From Nilaparvata lugens (lineage: Eukaryota; Arthropoda; Insecta; Hemiptera; Delphacidae), in the NCBI RefSeq assembly GCF_014356525.2, contig NC_052511.1, forward strand, positions 47,549,682-47,613,681: a stretch of DNA of 64,000 bases, in the 5' to 3' direction. The position numbers were made by a program, and so were the translations under genes. The notes below the pieces were generated by a model that saw only the letters and a list, made by a program, of their open reading frames with translations, searched no databases and was not told the DNA's origin. Below are positions 11,385 to 22,906 of the stretch, in pieces; the stretch's first letter is position 1; the number at the start of each line of letters is the position of its first letter.

Positions 11385-12152
11385 TAGTTGAGAAGTTGAT
11401 ATTGTTGTAATTATTCATATTGAATGAAAAAGACCAAGAAATTTCAAAAACTACAGATTTATTGTTACTTAGAAAGACCGGTTTCTGTTATTACACCATT
11501 GTCAATCTCCGATAAACTAAAACTAAATACAAGAGCAGCAGAATTTATTCCAGTAGGCGAGTATTGCTATTGGTCAAGGGCATGAATGCCTGCCATTGGC
11601 CCAGCTAGACAGTCTCCTCCTACTCAACGGTGTGACAAAATAGCGGCTTATCAACAGAATCGCCATGATAATAAAATTTACTTTCAGTACAAGCTTTCAC
11701 ACTTGTTTTCTTGGTTCTTATTTAGTACTGAAAGTAAATTTGCCTGCCATTTGCCCAGCTAGACAGTCTCCTCCTACTCAACGGTGTGACAAAATGGCGG
11801 CTTAAGCAACAGAATCGCCATGATAACAAAATTAATTTCAGTACAAAATAAGAACCAAGAAAACAAGTGTGAAAGCTTGTACTGAAAGTAAATTTTATTA
11901 TCATGGTGATTCTGTTGCTTAAGCCACTATTTTGTCACACCGTTGAGTAGGAGGAGACTGTCTAGCTGGGCCAATAGCAGGCGTTCATGCCCTTGACCAA
12001 TAGCAGTACTTGCCTACTAGTATAAATTCTGCTGCTCTTGTATTTAGTTTTAGTTTATAAGAGATTGACAATGGTGTAATAAAGGAATCCGGTCTTTCTA
12101 AGTATCAATAAATCTGTGGTTTTTGACAATTTCTTGGTCTTTTTCATTCAAT
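11385..12152. mobile_element. Foldback element F, long nested form
   Basis: The outer arms match in reverse complement: AGAAAGACCGGTTTCTGTTA near 11470 and the mirror near 12090, continued by GACAATGGTGTAAT. Inside is a second inverted pair (GACAGTCTCCTCCTACTCAA at about 11608 and 11768, with its complement at about 11950) and CTTTCACACTTGTTTTCTTG with its complement. A palindrome inside a palindrome. No coding capacity. Confidence 0.8.
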
Positions 12153-12435
12153 ATTATATTCTTCTTCTAGTATATATAGCTTCTCTGTATCATCTTCTCC
12201 CTAGCAGACAATTCAAACTAAATTTTTTTTTAATTTGGAAAATCAGGGTCTCAAATCATGGAGAATTTTTCACTCACAGTATTCATCGAAATGCATTCAT
12301 TTTCAACTCTAGCATCAAATTTGTATATCAACTATTCAAAGTTATTCTAAAGTTAAAGTTGTTGTAGTGTGATGTTATATGAACAATTTGATGTTTAATA
12401 TTACTATATTCCAATTCTGTCGTAGTAAGTGCATT

Positions 12436-12810
12436 TAGGGCCGGTTTCCGAGCTCGGGATTCAGCTGAGTCCTAGACTTTAAACAGCTGGAGTCAGAAAA
12501 TTGGCTTTCCAAAACGGGGCGTAGTCGCAGTCATTGTCATAGTCACGTTTGAATTAATTTTCGGAAAACTAGAAAATTGAACACAAAATAAAATAAAGAG
12601 ATAATAGTGTAGTTCCAGCTATTTTGAATTATTCAGGAATGTTTGATTTCGTCAAGGAAAAACGTTTCCAATTATAGAAATGAGAAAATAAAAACTATGA
12701 CTACTGTTATAAAAGCTGCGACTACGCCCCGTTTCGGAAAGCCAATTTTCTGACTCCAGCTGCTTAAAGTCTAGGACTCAGCTAAATGCCGAGCTCGGAA
12801 ACCGGCCCTA
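12436..12810. mobile_element. MITE P with about 100-base terminal inverted repeats
   Basis: Ends are AGGGCCGGTTTCCGAGCTCG and its complement CGAGCTCGGAAACCGGCCCT. The arms continue through GACTCCAGCTG and the GGGGCGTAGTCGCAG region. AT-rich centre. No open reading frame. Confidence 0.9.
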
Positions 12811-13616
12811 AATATACAAGCAAATAATCAAGAAATCCACATTCTAACTTGACAGTTCATTTCCAAAGATGAGTAATCCACGAATGAAATATAACGTTGT
12901 GAATTTCTTCACATGCTAGTTTGACTACATTGGTAGTTTTTGATAAATTTACGGCGATATTTATCATGATAAAAGAGCTCGTTTCGAGTTCTTGTTGGGA
13001 CTTAATCAATCATATTAATAAATAATGAAAGAAGAACAATTAGAAAGAATTAGCAGAGTTACTTTCGACCCACTCTATTCTGTAGCTATCTTTAATTTAT
13101 TACTGTATTGCCTTTCATCTATTCTTTTCTCACTCCGATCTCCGATGTATTTATCCCACCCAATTACCTTCCTATCTTCTACTCCCATCTCCTCTATCGT
13201 CTCATCTCTCTCCTCCATTTCGTATCCGGTTCGCAAACAGGTGGAACGGTGGCAAAAGAGAAAAACAGATGGAAGATGATGAAAAGAATATCAATCACAC
13301 GGTTCACTCGTTATGTAACAGGACTTAACCGTCCGGTTGTTATGTAATGAACGCCTTTTCTCTACGATTTGCTTTATTTATCAAATGATACACGAATAAA
13401 ATTTCTGTAATTGTTTTCACTAAGATCAAAATCGTTCATACCTTGTCATATAACCAACGGGTTGTAATAATTTTATTCTTTATTATTTATTTTCCCCTAA
13501 TAGTTGGACATATTATTTTTGGAATTATGATCTAAATTCTTGAGTTCTGTAATGTCTTTTCTTTTCCTTTTGTTATAATGTAATTATTGCTACTCCTACT
13601 GGCGGACAAGTTATAC
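12811..13616. other. No recognised feature
   Basis: Open stretches near 13025-13347 are short and show no family resemblance, and codon use follows the local CT bias. Nothing else is seen. Confidence 0.5.
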
Positions 13617-13617
13617 T

Positions 13618-13648
<31 letters not shown>

Positions 13649-13713
13649 TATTATTTATTATTATTATTATTTATTATTATTTATTATTATTTATTATTTA
13701 TTATTATTATTTA

Positions 13714-13746
<33 letters not shown>

Positions 13747-13748
13747 TA

Positions 13749-13787
<39 letters not shown>

Positions 13788-13806
13788 TATTATTTATTAT
13801 TTATTA

Positions 13807-13851
<45 letters not shown>

Positions 13852-14055
13852 TATTCATTTGTTCATTTGTTCATTTATTTATTATTATTTATTCATTTGT
13901 TCATTTATTTATTTATTCATTTATTTATTATTATTATTATTATTTATTATTTATTTATTTTTATTTATTATTATTATTTATTATTTATTTATTCATTTAT
14001 TTATTATTATTATTATTATTATTTATTATTTATTATTATTTATATTTATTTATTT
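13617..14055. repeat. (TTA)n/(TTTA)n microsatellite, about 440 bases
   Basis: Almost uninterrupted TTA and TTTA units with a few TTCATTTG interruptions near 13853-13990. The Leu/Tyr/Ile-rich open frames across it are artefacts. Confidence 0.97.
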
Positions 14056-14084
14056 AATCGTGGACAGAATCACAAATCATATAA

Positions 14085-14405
14085 ATATGATTAGGAAGGA
14101 ACAACAGGCTTGGCCCAAATCTATTCCATTCCCAAATTTTGATAAATTAATAAATGTCCAAAGAATAGGTAGAAATCACTATGTAAAATAAAAAATACAG
14201 TATGATATGTATATTAATAACTATGTTATTTTGCTTTTGAGAACTTGTATTGTGTACGTTTTTGTGGAATAAATTTGAATTTGAATTTGAATTTATTGAT
14301 TGATACAATAAGTACATCATCATAATGAGAGGGAGAGGAAAAATAAGGAAACCTTGTGCTATTCCTCTCCCAAATTTAGATAAGGTTACACATAGTCCGA
14401 AATAG
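14085..14405 (-). repeat. Two adjacent interspersed repeat tails (family G)
   Basis: 14085-14280 (GGAAGGAACAACAGGCTTGG, ATTCCCAAATTTTGATAA) and 14283-14405 (GGAACCTTGTGCTATTCCTC, CCCAAATTTAGATAAGG). Both are reverse-oriented members of a family also seen at 18718, 27900, 38704 and 61576. The TTGAATTTGAATTT junction is a typical tail. Probably 3' ends of LINE or SINE elements. Confidence 0.6.
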
Positions 14406-14598
14406 GTTAAGTCTTGTAGTTGTTCACTTCACAAGGTCTTCAGTCATTAATTATTTCCGCTCTACAATACGAAAATAATATTACTGTTTTAGTTTTCTCA
14501 GATTAGAATCTTTCGTGTAGTGTAACCTTAGGCCTAATTTCCATTAAATATGTTTCAGAATTATGGAGATCTGTAGATTACAAGAAGAAGGCTGCTGC

Positions 14599-15027
14599 TA
14601 TAGTGAGGTCCACGTTATAATGGCAGTATTTGATTAGCCAAGGTATTGCTTGTCAATACACAATATTTTGTGTATATACACAGAGTATTGCTTGTCAATA
14701 ATCCTTGTCTATCATTCAACAAAGCAGGTAGCGCAATCTCTCTCTCGCTTTGCTATGTTGCCAGATCGTCTTCCAACAATGTAGAATTGATAATTAATAA
14801 ACAAAATATTTCATCTTAACTATGAAAATTCATTTAGAAATCATTGAAAAAAATAATTTCTAGCTTGATAAAATGTAATTGATTATTTTAAACGAGAATG
14901 AACAGTTGTTGTTACATCAATGAATCTGTATCAGCTACTGTCTATAGAAAGAATTGACAAGACAGAGGATCGGCAACGTTGTTCTGCTATCTTTCTACAC
15001 TGCCATTATAACATGGACCTCACTTTA
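14599..15027. mobile_element. MITE B copy 1
   Basis: Terminal inverted repeats CTATAGTGAGGTCCACGTTA and the mirror at 15002-15027. The interior GCTTTGCT..GTTGCCAGATCGTCTT matches the other B copies at 20203, 39527 and 50256. Confidence 0.88.
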
Positions 15028-15143
15028 GTTAAATATTCTTGTCATAACTGCTTTCAAATTGAATTTAAATCATTGTGGTTTTCCATTTCGAGTATTAAAT
15101 CTTTGAATAAAATCTCAATCATCACAGCATACAGTATATCTAA

Positions 15144-15970
15144 ATGTGCGTACAGATATACGCGCCGCGAACATGAGCAATTCACTTTTAATCAGCTGAC
15201 CAACTTATATCTGTATTTTTACAGAAACGGTAAGATACAGATATAGAAATCTTGGCATCAGCTGACTAACTTATATCTGTATTTTTACAGAAACGGTAAG
15301 ATACAGATATAAAAAGCTTGGCATCAGCTGACTAACTTATATCTGTATTTTTACAGAAACGGTAAGATACAGATATAGAAAGCTTGGCATCAGCTGACTA
15401 ACTTATATCTGTATTTTTACAGAAACGGTAAGATACAGATATAGAAATCTTGGCATCAGCTGACTAACTTATATCTGTATTTTTACAGAAACGGTAAGAT
15501 ACAGATATAAAAAGCTTGGCATCAGCTGACTAACTTATATCTGTATTTTTACAGAAACGGTAAGATACAGATATAAAAAGCTTGGCATCAGCTGACTAAC
15601 TTATATCTGTATTTTTACAGAAACGGTAAGATACAGATATAGAAATCTTGGCATCAGCTGACTAACTTATATCTGTATTTTTACAGAAACGGTAAGATAC
15701 AGATATAAAAAGCTTGGCATCAGCTGACTAACTTATATCTGTATTTTTACAGAAACGTAAGATACAGATATAAAAAGCTTGGCATCAGCTGACTAACTTT
15801 ATCTGTATTTTTACAGAAACGGTAAGATACAGATATAGAAAGCTTGGCATCAGCTGACTAACTTATATCTGTATTTTTACAGAAACGGTAAGATACAGAT
15901 ATAAAAAGCTTGGCATCAGCTGATTAAAAGTGAATTGCTCATGTTCGCGGCGCGTAAATGTGTACGCACC
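15144..15970. mobile_element. MITE S copy 1 with an internal 66-base satellite
   Basis: The arms GTGCGTACAGATATACGCGC and mirror (ending 15970) extend about 55 bases each to CAGCTGA. Between them about 11 head-to-tail units of 66 bases start at 15193, 15259, 15325, 15391 and so on to 15916. Each unit is itself a hairpin (ATATCTGTAT / ATACAGATAT). A second copy at 20709-20873 has a single hairpin in that position. Confidence 0.92.
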
Positions 15971-16010
15971 TTTTTTCATTCATGTTCAGAACTGAATAGT
16001 ACTGTGTTTA

Positions 16011-16289
16011 ACCATAGAGAAACAATAGCATAAGTAGATATCCCATGGTATAGGGCGTTCATGTCGCAAATCTCACTGTTATCTCAAGCTGATAGTCCAC
16101 GTAGTTCTTTCCCGTGAAGCTTTATGACGCTGGTAGTCTCTCATATTGTGCCGTTCATACACTCTTACACTGCCAAAACAGTAAAAATCGACAATAATCC
16201 ACAGTAATCGGCTTGAGATAACAGTAAAAGTTGCGACATAAACGCCCTATACCATGGGATATCTACTTATGCTATAGTTTCTCTATGGT
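16011..16289. mobile_element. MITE C copy 1
   Basis: The arms start ACCATAGAGAAACAATAGCA and end in the mirror at 16289, continuing through GATATCCCATGGTATAGGGC for about 90 bases. Other copies at 21400 and 60698. Confidence 0.92.
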
Positions 16290-16372
16290 TTAACTGAAGA
16301 TGAAACTCTTCAGAGTTTCAAATTTTCAGGAGACGAAAACTTTTCAGACGTTTTAGAAAATGGAGAGAACTT

Positions 16373-17047
16373 ATATACAGAGTGATTCCTAATTATGGTA
16401 GAATAATTTAATACGTGATAGTAGAGGTAAAAATAAGAAAAAAAATCTTATAAACATATATCCATAAACGCTTCATTAGCGAGCTATACAGGGTGAAAGA
16501 TTTCGCCCGGAATTCAATTCCTCTAGTGAAATACACCGATGCTGAATTGTTTGGGGACCAGTTTTGGAATACTTATGCTGGATTCATATCGAAAAATATC
16601 TGAAAAATTGAATAAAACTAGTCTGGAAGCTGTAGTGTGAGTAGTTTTTGAGAAAAAAGTTGAAATATGCAAAAAATCTAAGTAGAAAAACACAGACTTC
16701 TAAGTTTGATTCCCAAGAACTTTCTTTAATGACCAGTAAACAAATAATAATTCTTCGCAATAAAAATTGTAGAGAATTTATATCTGAAAAGAATTATGTA
16801 AGCTGTGTAAACTAAATTTGAATAAAATGTATTCTTATGTAGTACAGTATATTATACCACAAAAATTTGTTGTTTCATGAGGAGAGAACTAATAACTCAT
16901 AGGTTGTAGCAAAATCTTTCATTCTGTATAGCTCGCTAATGAAGCGTTTATGGATATTATTTATGCTCATAAGAACTTTTTTCTTATTTTTACCTCTACT
17001 ATCACGTATTAAATTATTTTACTATAATTAAGAATCACCCTGTATAG
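16373..17047. mobile_element. MITE Q with about 120-base arms
   Basis: Left TATACAGAGTGATTCCTAAT, right mirror ending CACCCTGTATA. The arms continue through ACCTCTACTATCACGTATTA and AGCGAGCTATACAGGGTG. The tip resembles MITE R (32839), suggesting a related family. Confidence 0.88.
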
Positions 17048-17218
17048 GTAGGGTCATCATTGTACAAATTGGTAGCAGATCATAGATCTTGGTCGTAATG
17101 AAACTATAACTATAACCAGACTATTGAAGGTCTTCTCTTTTTTTCATGGTTTATAATGTAGGCTACTCTTATTGAAGTTCTTGATCTCATACATCACTTT
17201 CAACATATCAAAATAGTA

Positions 17219-17878
17219 ATATCGGGTACCGAGCTTCGCTCTGGAGTACAAAAGCATAAAAAATGTATTACGAAAGAAGAAATCATAATAACATTCATAC
17301 AGAAATGTTCTATCCAATCACAGTAGATTGAGATTACTTCCCAAAGGGAAGGCAAAAATTTCCCTCACAAAGGCCCAGTTGCACAAAAGCCGGTTAGATT
17401 TTAATCCTGATTAACTTCACGTGAACTAAATCAGAGAAGACCATTTCAAAAAGATGGATCTACTGGAATTAATCAGGATTGAAAATAACCCGGCTTTTTT
17501 GCAACCGGCACTAAGTACCTGATTGAATGATTACAAAAGTTCAACAGCTGAGTCATAATTTTGACACAGTCCCACACACATGAACTCGCTCTCTCACTTC
17601 CATCACCAACAGACGACGAAATAATTATTATCAGCTGTTTTTCCAAGAATGAATAATAATCATCCTTTTAATCTCCAAGGATAATTGATAAGTATCCTTT
17701 CAATGTCCTTCAGCGATTTTTCCAAGGGATGAGACCTAGTACAATCGAATCTTTATATTATAAACCTACTATGTTCTGAATTTCGTGAGAATCGTTAGAG
17801 CCGTTTTCGAGATCTAAACATCCAAATATCTAAACATATAAACATAAAAACAGAAGTTGCTCGTTTAATAGTATAGGA
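17219..17878 (-). mobile_element. Helitron D copy 2
   Basis: Minus-strand TCCTATACTATTAAACGAGC to CGAAGCTCGGTACCCGATAT, flanked by A and T. It contains MITE M at 17382-17514 at the same internal position as in copies 3 and 6. Confidence 0.88.
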
Positions 17879-18717
17879 TACAGAACAAAAGAGTGAAAAC
17901 AAAAAACCCACACTTCTCGCTTTCTGAAGAAACCTCCCTTCAGCTACCACAGAAAACCTCCCCTACAAAAACCACAGATTTTTTCCCCTACAATAAAACT
18001 TCAAAACATCTTCCCCTCTGAGATCCTCAACTTTTGCCCTTCCACTAAAAAAAACAAACAATGGCACTCTCCAAAACCCCAGTTTGAAAGCCTTGGGGTC
18101 TACTAGTTAGAGACCTGTAGACATCTGACAAACTGAGGTGTTTAGCTTGGTGTTGAAAAGTGTTTTTAAGAAGATTATAATCTACGAAATAAATAATTAC
18201 AGTCCTTCAAACAATTAATCCAAGTCAAAGCTTCTCCAAAGTTCTCAAATAGGTTTAATAAGCTACGCAACTTGTATCTCGGATTTCTATCAATGTCAGT
18301 TCATTGTGTAATCATTCACCATGAGTTTATATAATTATATATGTGTGAGATAATAATTATAGACATATAAGACGTGTGTGTTATAAGTAGTGTGACACTG
18401 ATAAGTGTTGGTTTAAGAAATAATTTAGCAATCATTAAGAAATCTCTGAATACAGTGGCTTGGATCTACAATTTTCAGACAATTCGGTAATATTAATATC
18501 TCAATCTAAGATCGTGTTTGTTTCAATCATTTTATTTTATTGTAACTTGTTTTTCTCACTTCTAAAAGATACGGTAGCTACATTCTGTTTTCTAAACGCT
18601 TCTCCAAAGCTCTTAAATATTTTTAAGAGGTTACGTAACTTGTAACTGGGATTTGTTGTAGCAGAGAGATCTTGATTTGAGAAATTCTTCTTTTCTTCCA
18701 TAGTATTATGTTGTTAA
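17879..18717. other. No recognised gene
   Basis: AC-rich then AT-rich sequence. A weak internal similarity links CTTCTCCAAAGTTCTCAAAT (18230) and GCTTCTCCAAAGCTCTTAAA (18599), suggesting an old tandem duplication of about 370 bases. Confidence 0.5.
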
Positions 18718-18830
18718 TGTTGACTATGTGTAACCTTATCTAAATTTGGGAGAGGAATAGCACAAGGTCACCTAATTTTTTGTCTCCTTATCATTTTGAT
18801 GATGTACTTATTGTATGAATCAATAACGAA
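18718..18830 (+). repeat. Interspersed repeat tail (family G)
   Basis: GTGTAACCTTATCTAAATTT, GGGAGAGGAATAGCACAAGG and a TGTATGAATCAAT end, nearly identical to 27900-28005. Confidence 0.7.
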
Positions 18831-18903
18831 TCAATGGTGCTAATTAATAAGTAGTACACCAGTGCTTATTAAACTGGATTGTATTGTACTGTAATAGTAC
18901 TGT

Positions 18904-19985
18904 GTAGTAATAGTACTAGTAGTTCTGTGAACAGTAGACCTCACGCAGTATTCTCATCCACAAGTACCTGATTGAAACTATAGACCTTATGGAAATACAG
19001 CAATAGAGACTGGCTTCTCCAAACAATCATCTGTGTAATCATTTGTCAGCTGATGTATCTATATATAAAAGCGAAATGGCACTCACTCACTCACTCACTC
19101 ACTCGCATAACTAAAAATCTACTGGACCAAAAACGTTCAAATTTGGTAGGTATGTTCAGTTGGCCCTTTAGAGGCGCACTAAGAAATCTTTTGGCAATAT
19201 TTTAACTCTAAGGGTTGTTTTTAAGGGTTTAAAGTTCGTCTTTTAGCATGTATATTCTTCTTCTCCCAATCTCTTAATTAGAATTGAAATTTCCATATCA
19301 TATGTTACTATAGAACTATAATCTAGATAGAGTACCTCTTCGAAACAGTTGTTAACTGGCAACTAAATTAATAATTTTGTCAGGTTGGCATTAAGTTGAG
19401 TTGACTTTGTTAGGTTGGCACCAAGTAGAAGATTTAAATGCATTTATCGCGGAAAAATTGATTGGGCACTGCTACTTCAATCCTGGGAATATTATATTAC
19501 TAGCCGTCAGGCTCGCTTCGCTCGCCATATCCGTTTAGCCAGACGTTTAGTCTGGACCCCCGACTGGATTGTCCTAATATAATATGATAAAAATGAAAAA
19601 TGCAGGCGAGCGAAGCGAGCCTTCTGATCTCATTTTGGACGATCCTGTTGGGGGTCCAGGGGCGGAGCCCCCTGGCTAGACGGATATGGCGAGCAAAGCG
19701 AGCCTGACGGCTAGTGATGAATAATTCTATAGTTTGGTTTTTACTCTAATATTGGCGTATGAAGGAGGCTCTTTTTCCTTTTATATTATCATTGAAATGC
19801 GAAATTTCCGAAAACCTTGTAAATACGTCGACGCGCAATTTAAAAAGGTACATACCTGTCAAATTTCATGAAAATCTATTACCGCGTTTCGCCGTAAATG
19901 CGCAACATATAAACATTTAAACATTAAGAGAAATGCCAAACCGTCGACTTGAATCTTAGACCTCACTTCGCTCGGTCAATTATAT
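18904..19985 (-). mobile_element. Helitron A copy 2, split by Helitron K
   Basis: Left part 18904-19058 (reverse of the 3' end, CTAGTAGTTCTGTGAACAGT) and right part 19715-19985 ending at the CTTCGCTCGGTCAA start motif. The parts join to match copy 4 at 49277-49680 once 19059-19714 is removed. Confidence 0.85.
19059..19714 (+). mobile_element. Helitron K copy 2, complete
   Basis: Canonical Helitron structure: 5' TCTATATATAAAAGCGAAAT with (CACT)n, 3' GGCGGAGCCCCCTGGCTAGA region, final GACGGCTAG. It is inserted between A (19058) and T (19715) without target duplication. No Rep/helicase. Confidence 0.92.
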
Positions 19986-20112
19986 TGTATTATACTGTAA
20001 TTGATGTAATAAAGGAGATTTAATAAATTGATGTAATAATATAAAGGAGCAGTATAGCAATAAGCTAAACCAGGACTTCCTATATACCATGTAGTATATG
20101 GAAGGTCCTGGC

Positions 20113-20202
20113 TAAACCATATAGAAAAGATAGCATAAAAAGATATCCCATGGTGTAGGACGCTTATATTCCAATCTTCAATGCTAACTCAATGCGATGG
20201 TC
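20113..20202. mobile_element. MITE C fragment
   Basis: Only the left arm (ACCATATAGAAAAGATAGCA, GATATCCCATGGTGTAGG) remains, ending where MITE B copy 2 begins. Confidence 0.7.
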
Positions 20203-20570
20203 CTATAGTGAGGTCCACGTTATAATGGCAGTGAAGAAAGATAGAGGAACAACGTTGCCGATCCTCTATCTTGTCAATGCCCTCTATAGACGGTAGCTGA
20301 TACAGGTTTATTGATGTAATATTAACTGTTCATTGTCGTTTGAAATAAGCTAGAAATTATATTATTCAATGATTATTCCATAAGGAATTTTCATAATTAA
20401 GATGAAATATTTTGTTTATTTATTATTAATATTCCACATTGTTAAAAGACGATCTGGCAACAGAGCAAAGCGAGAAAGAGATAGCGCTATCAGCTTTGTT
20501 GAATGATAGACAAGGATAGCAATACCATAGCCAATCAAACACTGCGATTAAAACGTGGACCTCACTATAG
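20203..20570. mobile_element. MITE B copy 2
   Basis: Arms CTATAGTGAGGTCCACGTTA at 20203 and the mirror at 20570. Opposite interior orientation to copy 1. Confidence 0.9.
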
Positions 20571-20708
20571 ACTAGTATTTATTTCGTGAAGCTTATTTCT
20601 TTTTCTCATGAAGCTATGTGATTTTTGTGGAGCTATGTGACGCTGGTAGTCTCTCATATTTATTTCTTGTGACGCTGGTAGTCTCTCATATTGTGCCGTT
20701 CTTAACGT

Positions 20709-20873
20709 GTGTAGGCATACAGATATACGCGCCGCGAACATGAGCAATTAACAATTAATCAGTTGATGCCAAGCTTTTTATATCTGTATCTTACAGTTTC
20801 TGTAAAAATACAGATATAATCAGCTGATTAAAAGTGAATTGCTCATGTCGCGGCGCGTATATCTGTACGCACC
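20709..20873. mobile_element. MITE S copy 2, single central hairpin
   Basis: Arms AGATATACGCGCCGCGAACA and mirror ending GTACGCACC. One TATATCTGTATCTTACAG hairpin in the centre. It represents the state before expansion seen at 15144-15970. Confidence 0.9.
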
Positions 20874-20984
20874 TATACACTCTCACCCGGCTAAAACCGT
20901 AATAATAAACATGAGTTAACAAAAAATCGGCTTGAAATTTGGAACACAAAGAAGGACCTATACGATGGGCTCAGAAGTAGATGT

Positions 20985-21135
20985 TATGAAGGGACGGATT
21001 CAAGGATTCATGAACAATATTCAAGGATTCAAGGATCAAGGATTCAAGGATCCAAGGATTCAAGGATCAAGGATTCAAGTATCAAGGATTCATGGATCAA
21101 GGATTCAAGGATTTAATGATTCAAGGATTCCTTAG
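20985..21135. repeat. GGATTCAAGGATCAA minisatellite
   Basis: About ten degenerate units of GGATTCAAGGATC. The open frame across it (67 codons) is made of repeated RIQGF units and shows no start context or homology, so I do not call it a gene. Confidence 0.9.
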
Positions 21136-21262
21136 CTTATTGTGTGTCCGGTATTAGGATGAGGTATCTCCTTAAGCAATCTTTTCTCTATGGCTAGATT
21201 AAACTGTTCTGTTAGTTTATGGTTATTTTCACGTTATCAACTCCCCATTATTTCAGTATGTA

Positions 21263-22180
21263 ATATCGGGGCATCGAGCTCCACTCCGGTGTACAAAAAC
21301 ATAATATATATTACATAAAATCTATTACGAAAGAAGAAATTATATATATTTATATTTTTGATCATCATTGCTGTATTAGTTCATACAGTAATGTACTATC
21401 ATAGAGGAACAATAGTATAAGTAGATATCCCATGGTATAGGGCGTTTATGTCGCAACTTTTACTATTATCTCAAGCCGATAGTTCATGTAATTCTTTCCC
21501 GTGAAGCTGTGTGACACTGATAGTCTCATATTGTGCCGTTCATACACTCTCACCTCAACAAAACAGTAAAAATCGACAATAATCAACAGTAATTGGCTTG
21601 AGATAACAGTAAAAGTTGCGACATAAACGCCCTATACCATGGGATATCTACTTATGCTATTGTTTCTCTATGGTTCTATTTAATCACAGTGGATTGAGAT
21701 TAATTCCCAGAGGAACGCACAAATTTCTCTCACAATAGCATGTTACATTTTAATCCTGATTAATTTCACGTGAACCAAATCAGAGAAGTACCATTTCAAA
21801 ATTATAGCTTATCTGATTGGTTCTACTGGAATTAATCAGGATTACAATGTAACTGCCTTTTGTACAACCGGCACCAAGTACCTGATTGATTACCAAAGTT
21901 CAACAGCTGAGTCATAATTTTGTCTCAGTCCCACAAACATGCAATTGCTCACTCACTTCCATCATTAACAGACGACGAAATTGTCAGCTGTTTTTCCAAG
22001 GATGAATAAATCCTTCTCATGTCCTTCAGCGAGTTTTCCCAGGGACGAGACCTAGTGAAATCGAATTTTTATAATATAAACCAACTATGTTCTGAATTTC
22101 GTGAGAATCGTTAGAGCCGTTTTCGAGATCTGGTGAAATACAAACATATAAACAGAAATTGCTCGTTTAATAGTATAGGA
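21263..22180 (-). mobile_element. Helitron D copy 3, interrupted by MITE C
   Basis: Minus-strand TCCTATACTATTAAACGAGC to the GATAT end at 21263, flanked by A and T. MITE C copy 2 interrupts it at 21400-21674, and an eroded MITE M lies at 21725-21876. Confidence 0.87.
21400..21674. mobile_element. MITE C copy 2, nested in Helitron D
   Basis: CATAGAGGAACAATAGTATA to TGTTTCTCTATGG. About 90-base arms with GTCGCAACTTTTACT inside. Confidence 0.9.
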
Positions 22181-22241
22181 TTATATCAAATCATGCTCAA
22201 TATGGAATATGCAAATAATGTAATTATGAAACATATAATTA

Positions 22242-22645
22242 CAGATGGAATTAAATAGAGAATGCATTTATCCAAATGCTAATTAATATATAATTATTAT
22301 TCAACGAAAATCCTGAATACATGCTGCAAATCACCCCGAAGACCTCTGCTACTGCAGACATTGACAACAGGGTTAACAGCTAGATGGAAATTTGATGAGA
22401 ACTACTATCCAAAAATTAGTTGTCAGCCCGGGAATCGGACCCGGTACCTCCCAATTTCTAGTCAGGAATGCTTGCCCTTACACCAAACTGCAGTTTGGTT
22501 TTAATACAGTTTGGCAACTAATTTTTGGATAGTAGTTCTCATCAAATCTCCATCTAGCTGTTAACCCTGTTGTCAATGTCTGCAGTAGCAGAGGTCTTCG
22601 GGGTGATTTGCAGCATGTATTCAGGATTTTCGTTGAATAATAATT
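22242..22645 (-). mobile_element. SINE E copy 1: head-to-head inverted dimer with 13-base target duplication
   Basis: Flanked by AAACATATAATTA at 22229-22241 and 22646-22658, which occurs once at the empty site in the duplicate block. On the minus strand the centre carries a tRNA-like head with an A-box match (TGGTGTAAGGG) and a near B-box (GGTCCGATTCCCGG) at about 22424-22495. Bodies (ACCCCGAAGACCTCTGCTAC) extend outward on both sides. The junction CCAAACTGCAGTTTGG is a perfect palindrome. Confidence 0.85.
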
Positions 22646-22906
22646 AAACATATAATTATTATTGATGGATTTTCCACGAATATTCTATTTTTCTCAAGAA
22701 GATGAATTAAAAATCCATCTCATATATTACTACCACATATTTCTAATAAATTAATAGAATACTAATACTAATTTGAATAGTAATACATTGCAGTCAATTC
22801 TTCATCCTAAGTAAACATAATGATGCAACATAGCTGTCCATCGACATCAGAACTGCAAAAATAATAAAATCCAGTTTCTAGAAAATTCTACTTGTTGGTA
22901 GATGAA

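Noticed and set aside
13587..14191. Open frames up to 156 codons rich in Leu, Tyr and Ile
   Set aside because: They are translations of the (TTA)n/(TTTA)n microsatellite.
19501..19712. GC-rich inverted repeats resembling bacterial terminators or a CRISPR-like array
   Set aside because: They are the hairpins of the Helitron K 3' region, present in all three K copies, and spacers are not unique.
20932..21135. 67-codon frame with repeated RIQGF motifs
   Set aside because: It is a translation of a short GGATTCAAGGATC minisatellite.
22424..22495. Possible tRNA gene
   Set aside because: A- and B-box-like motifs are present but the anticodon and acceptor stems do not pair, and the sequence is the head of a repeated SINE.
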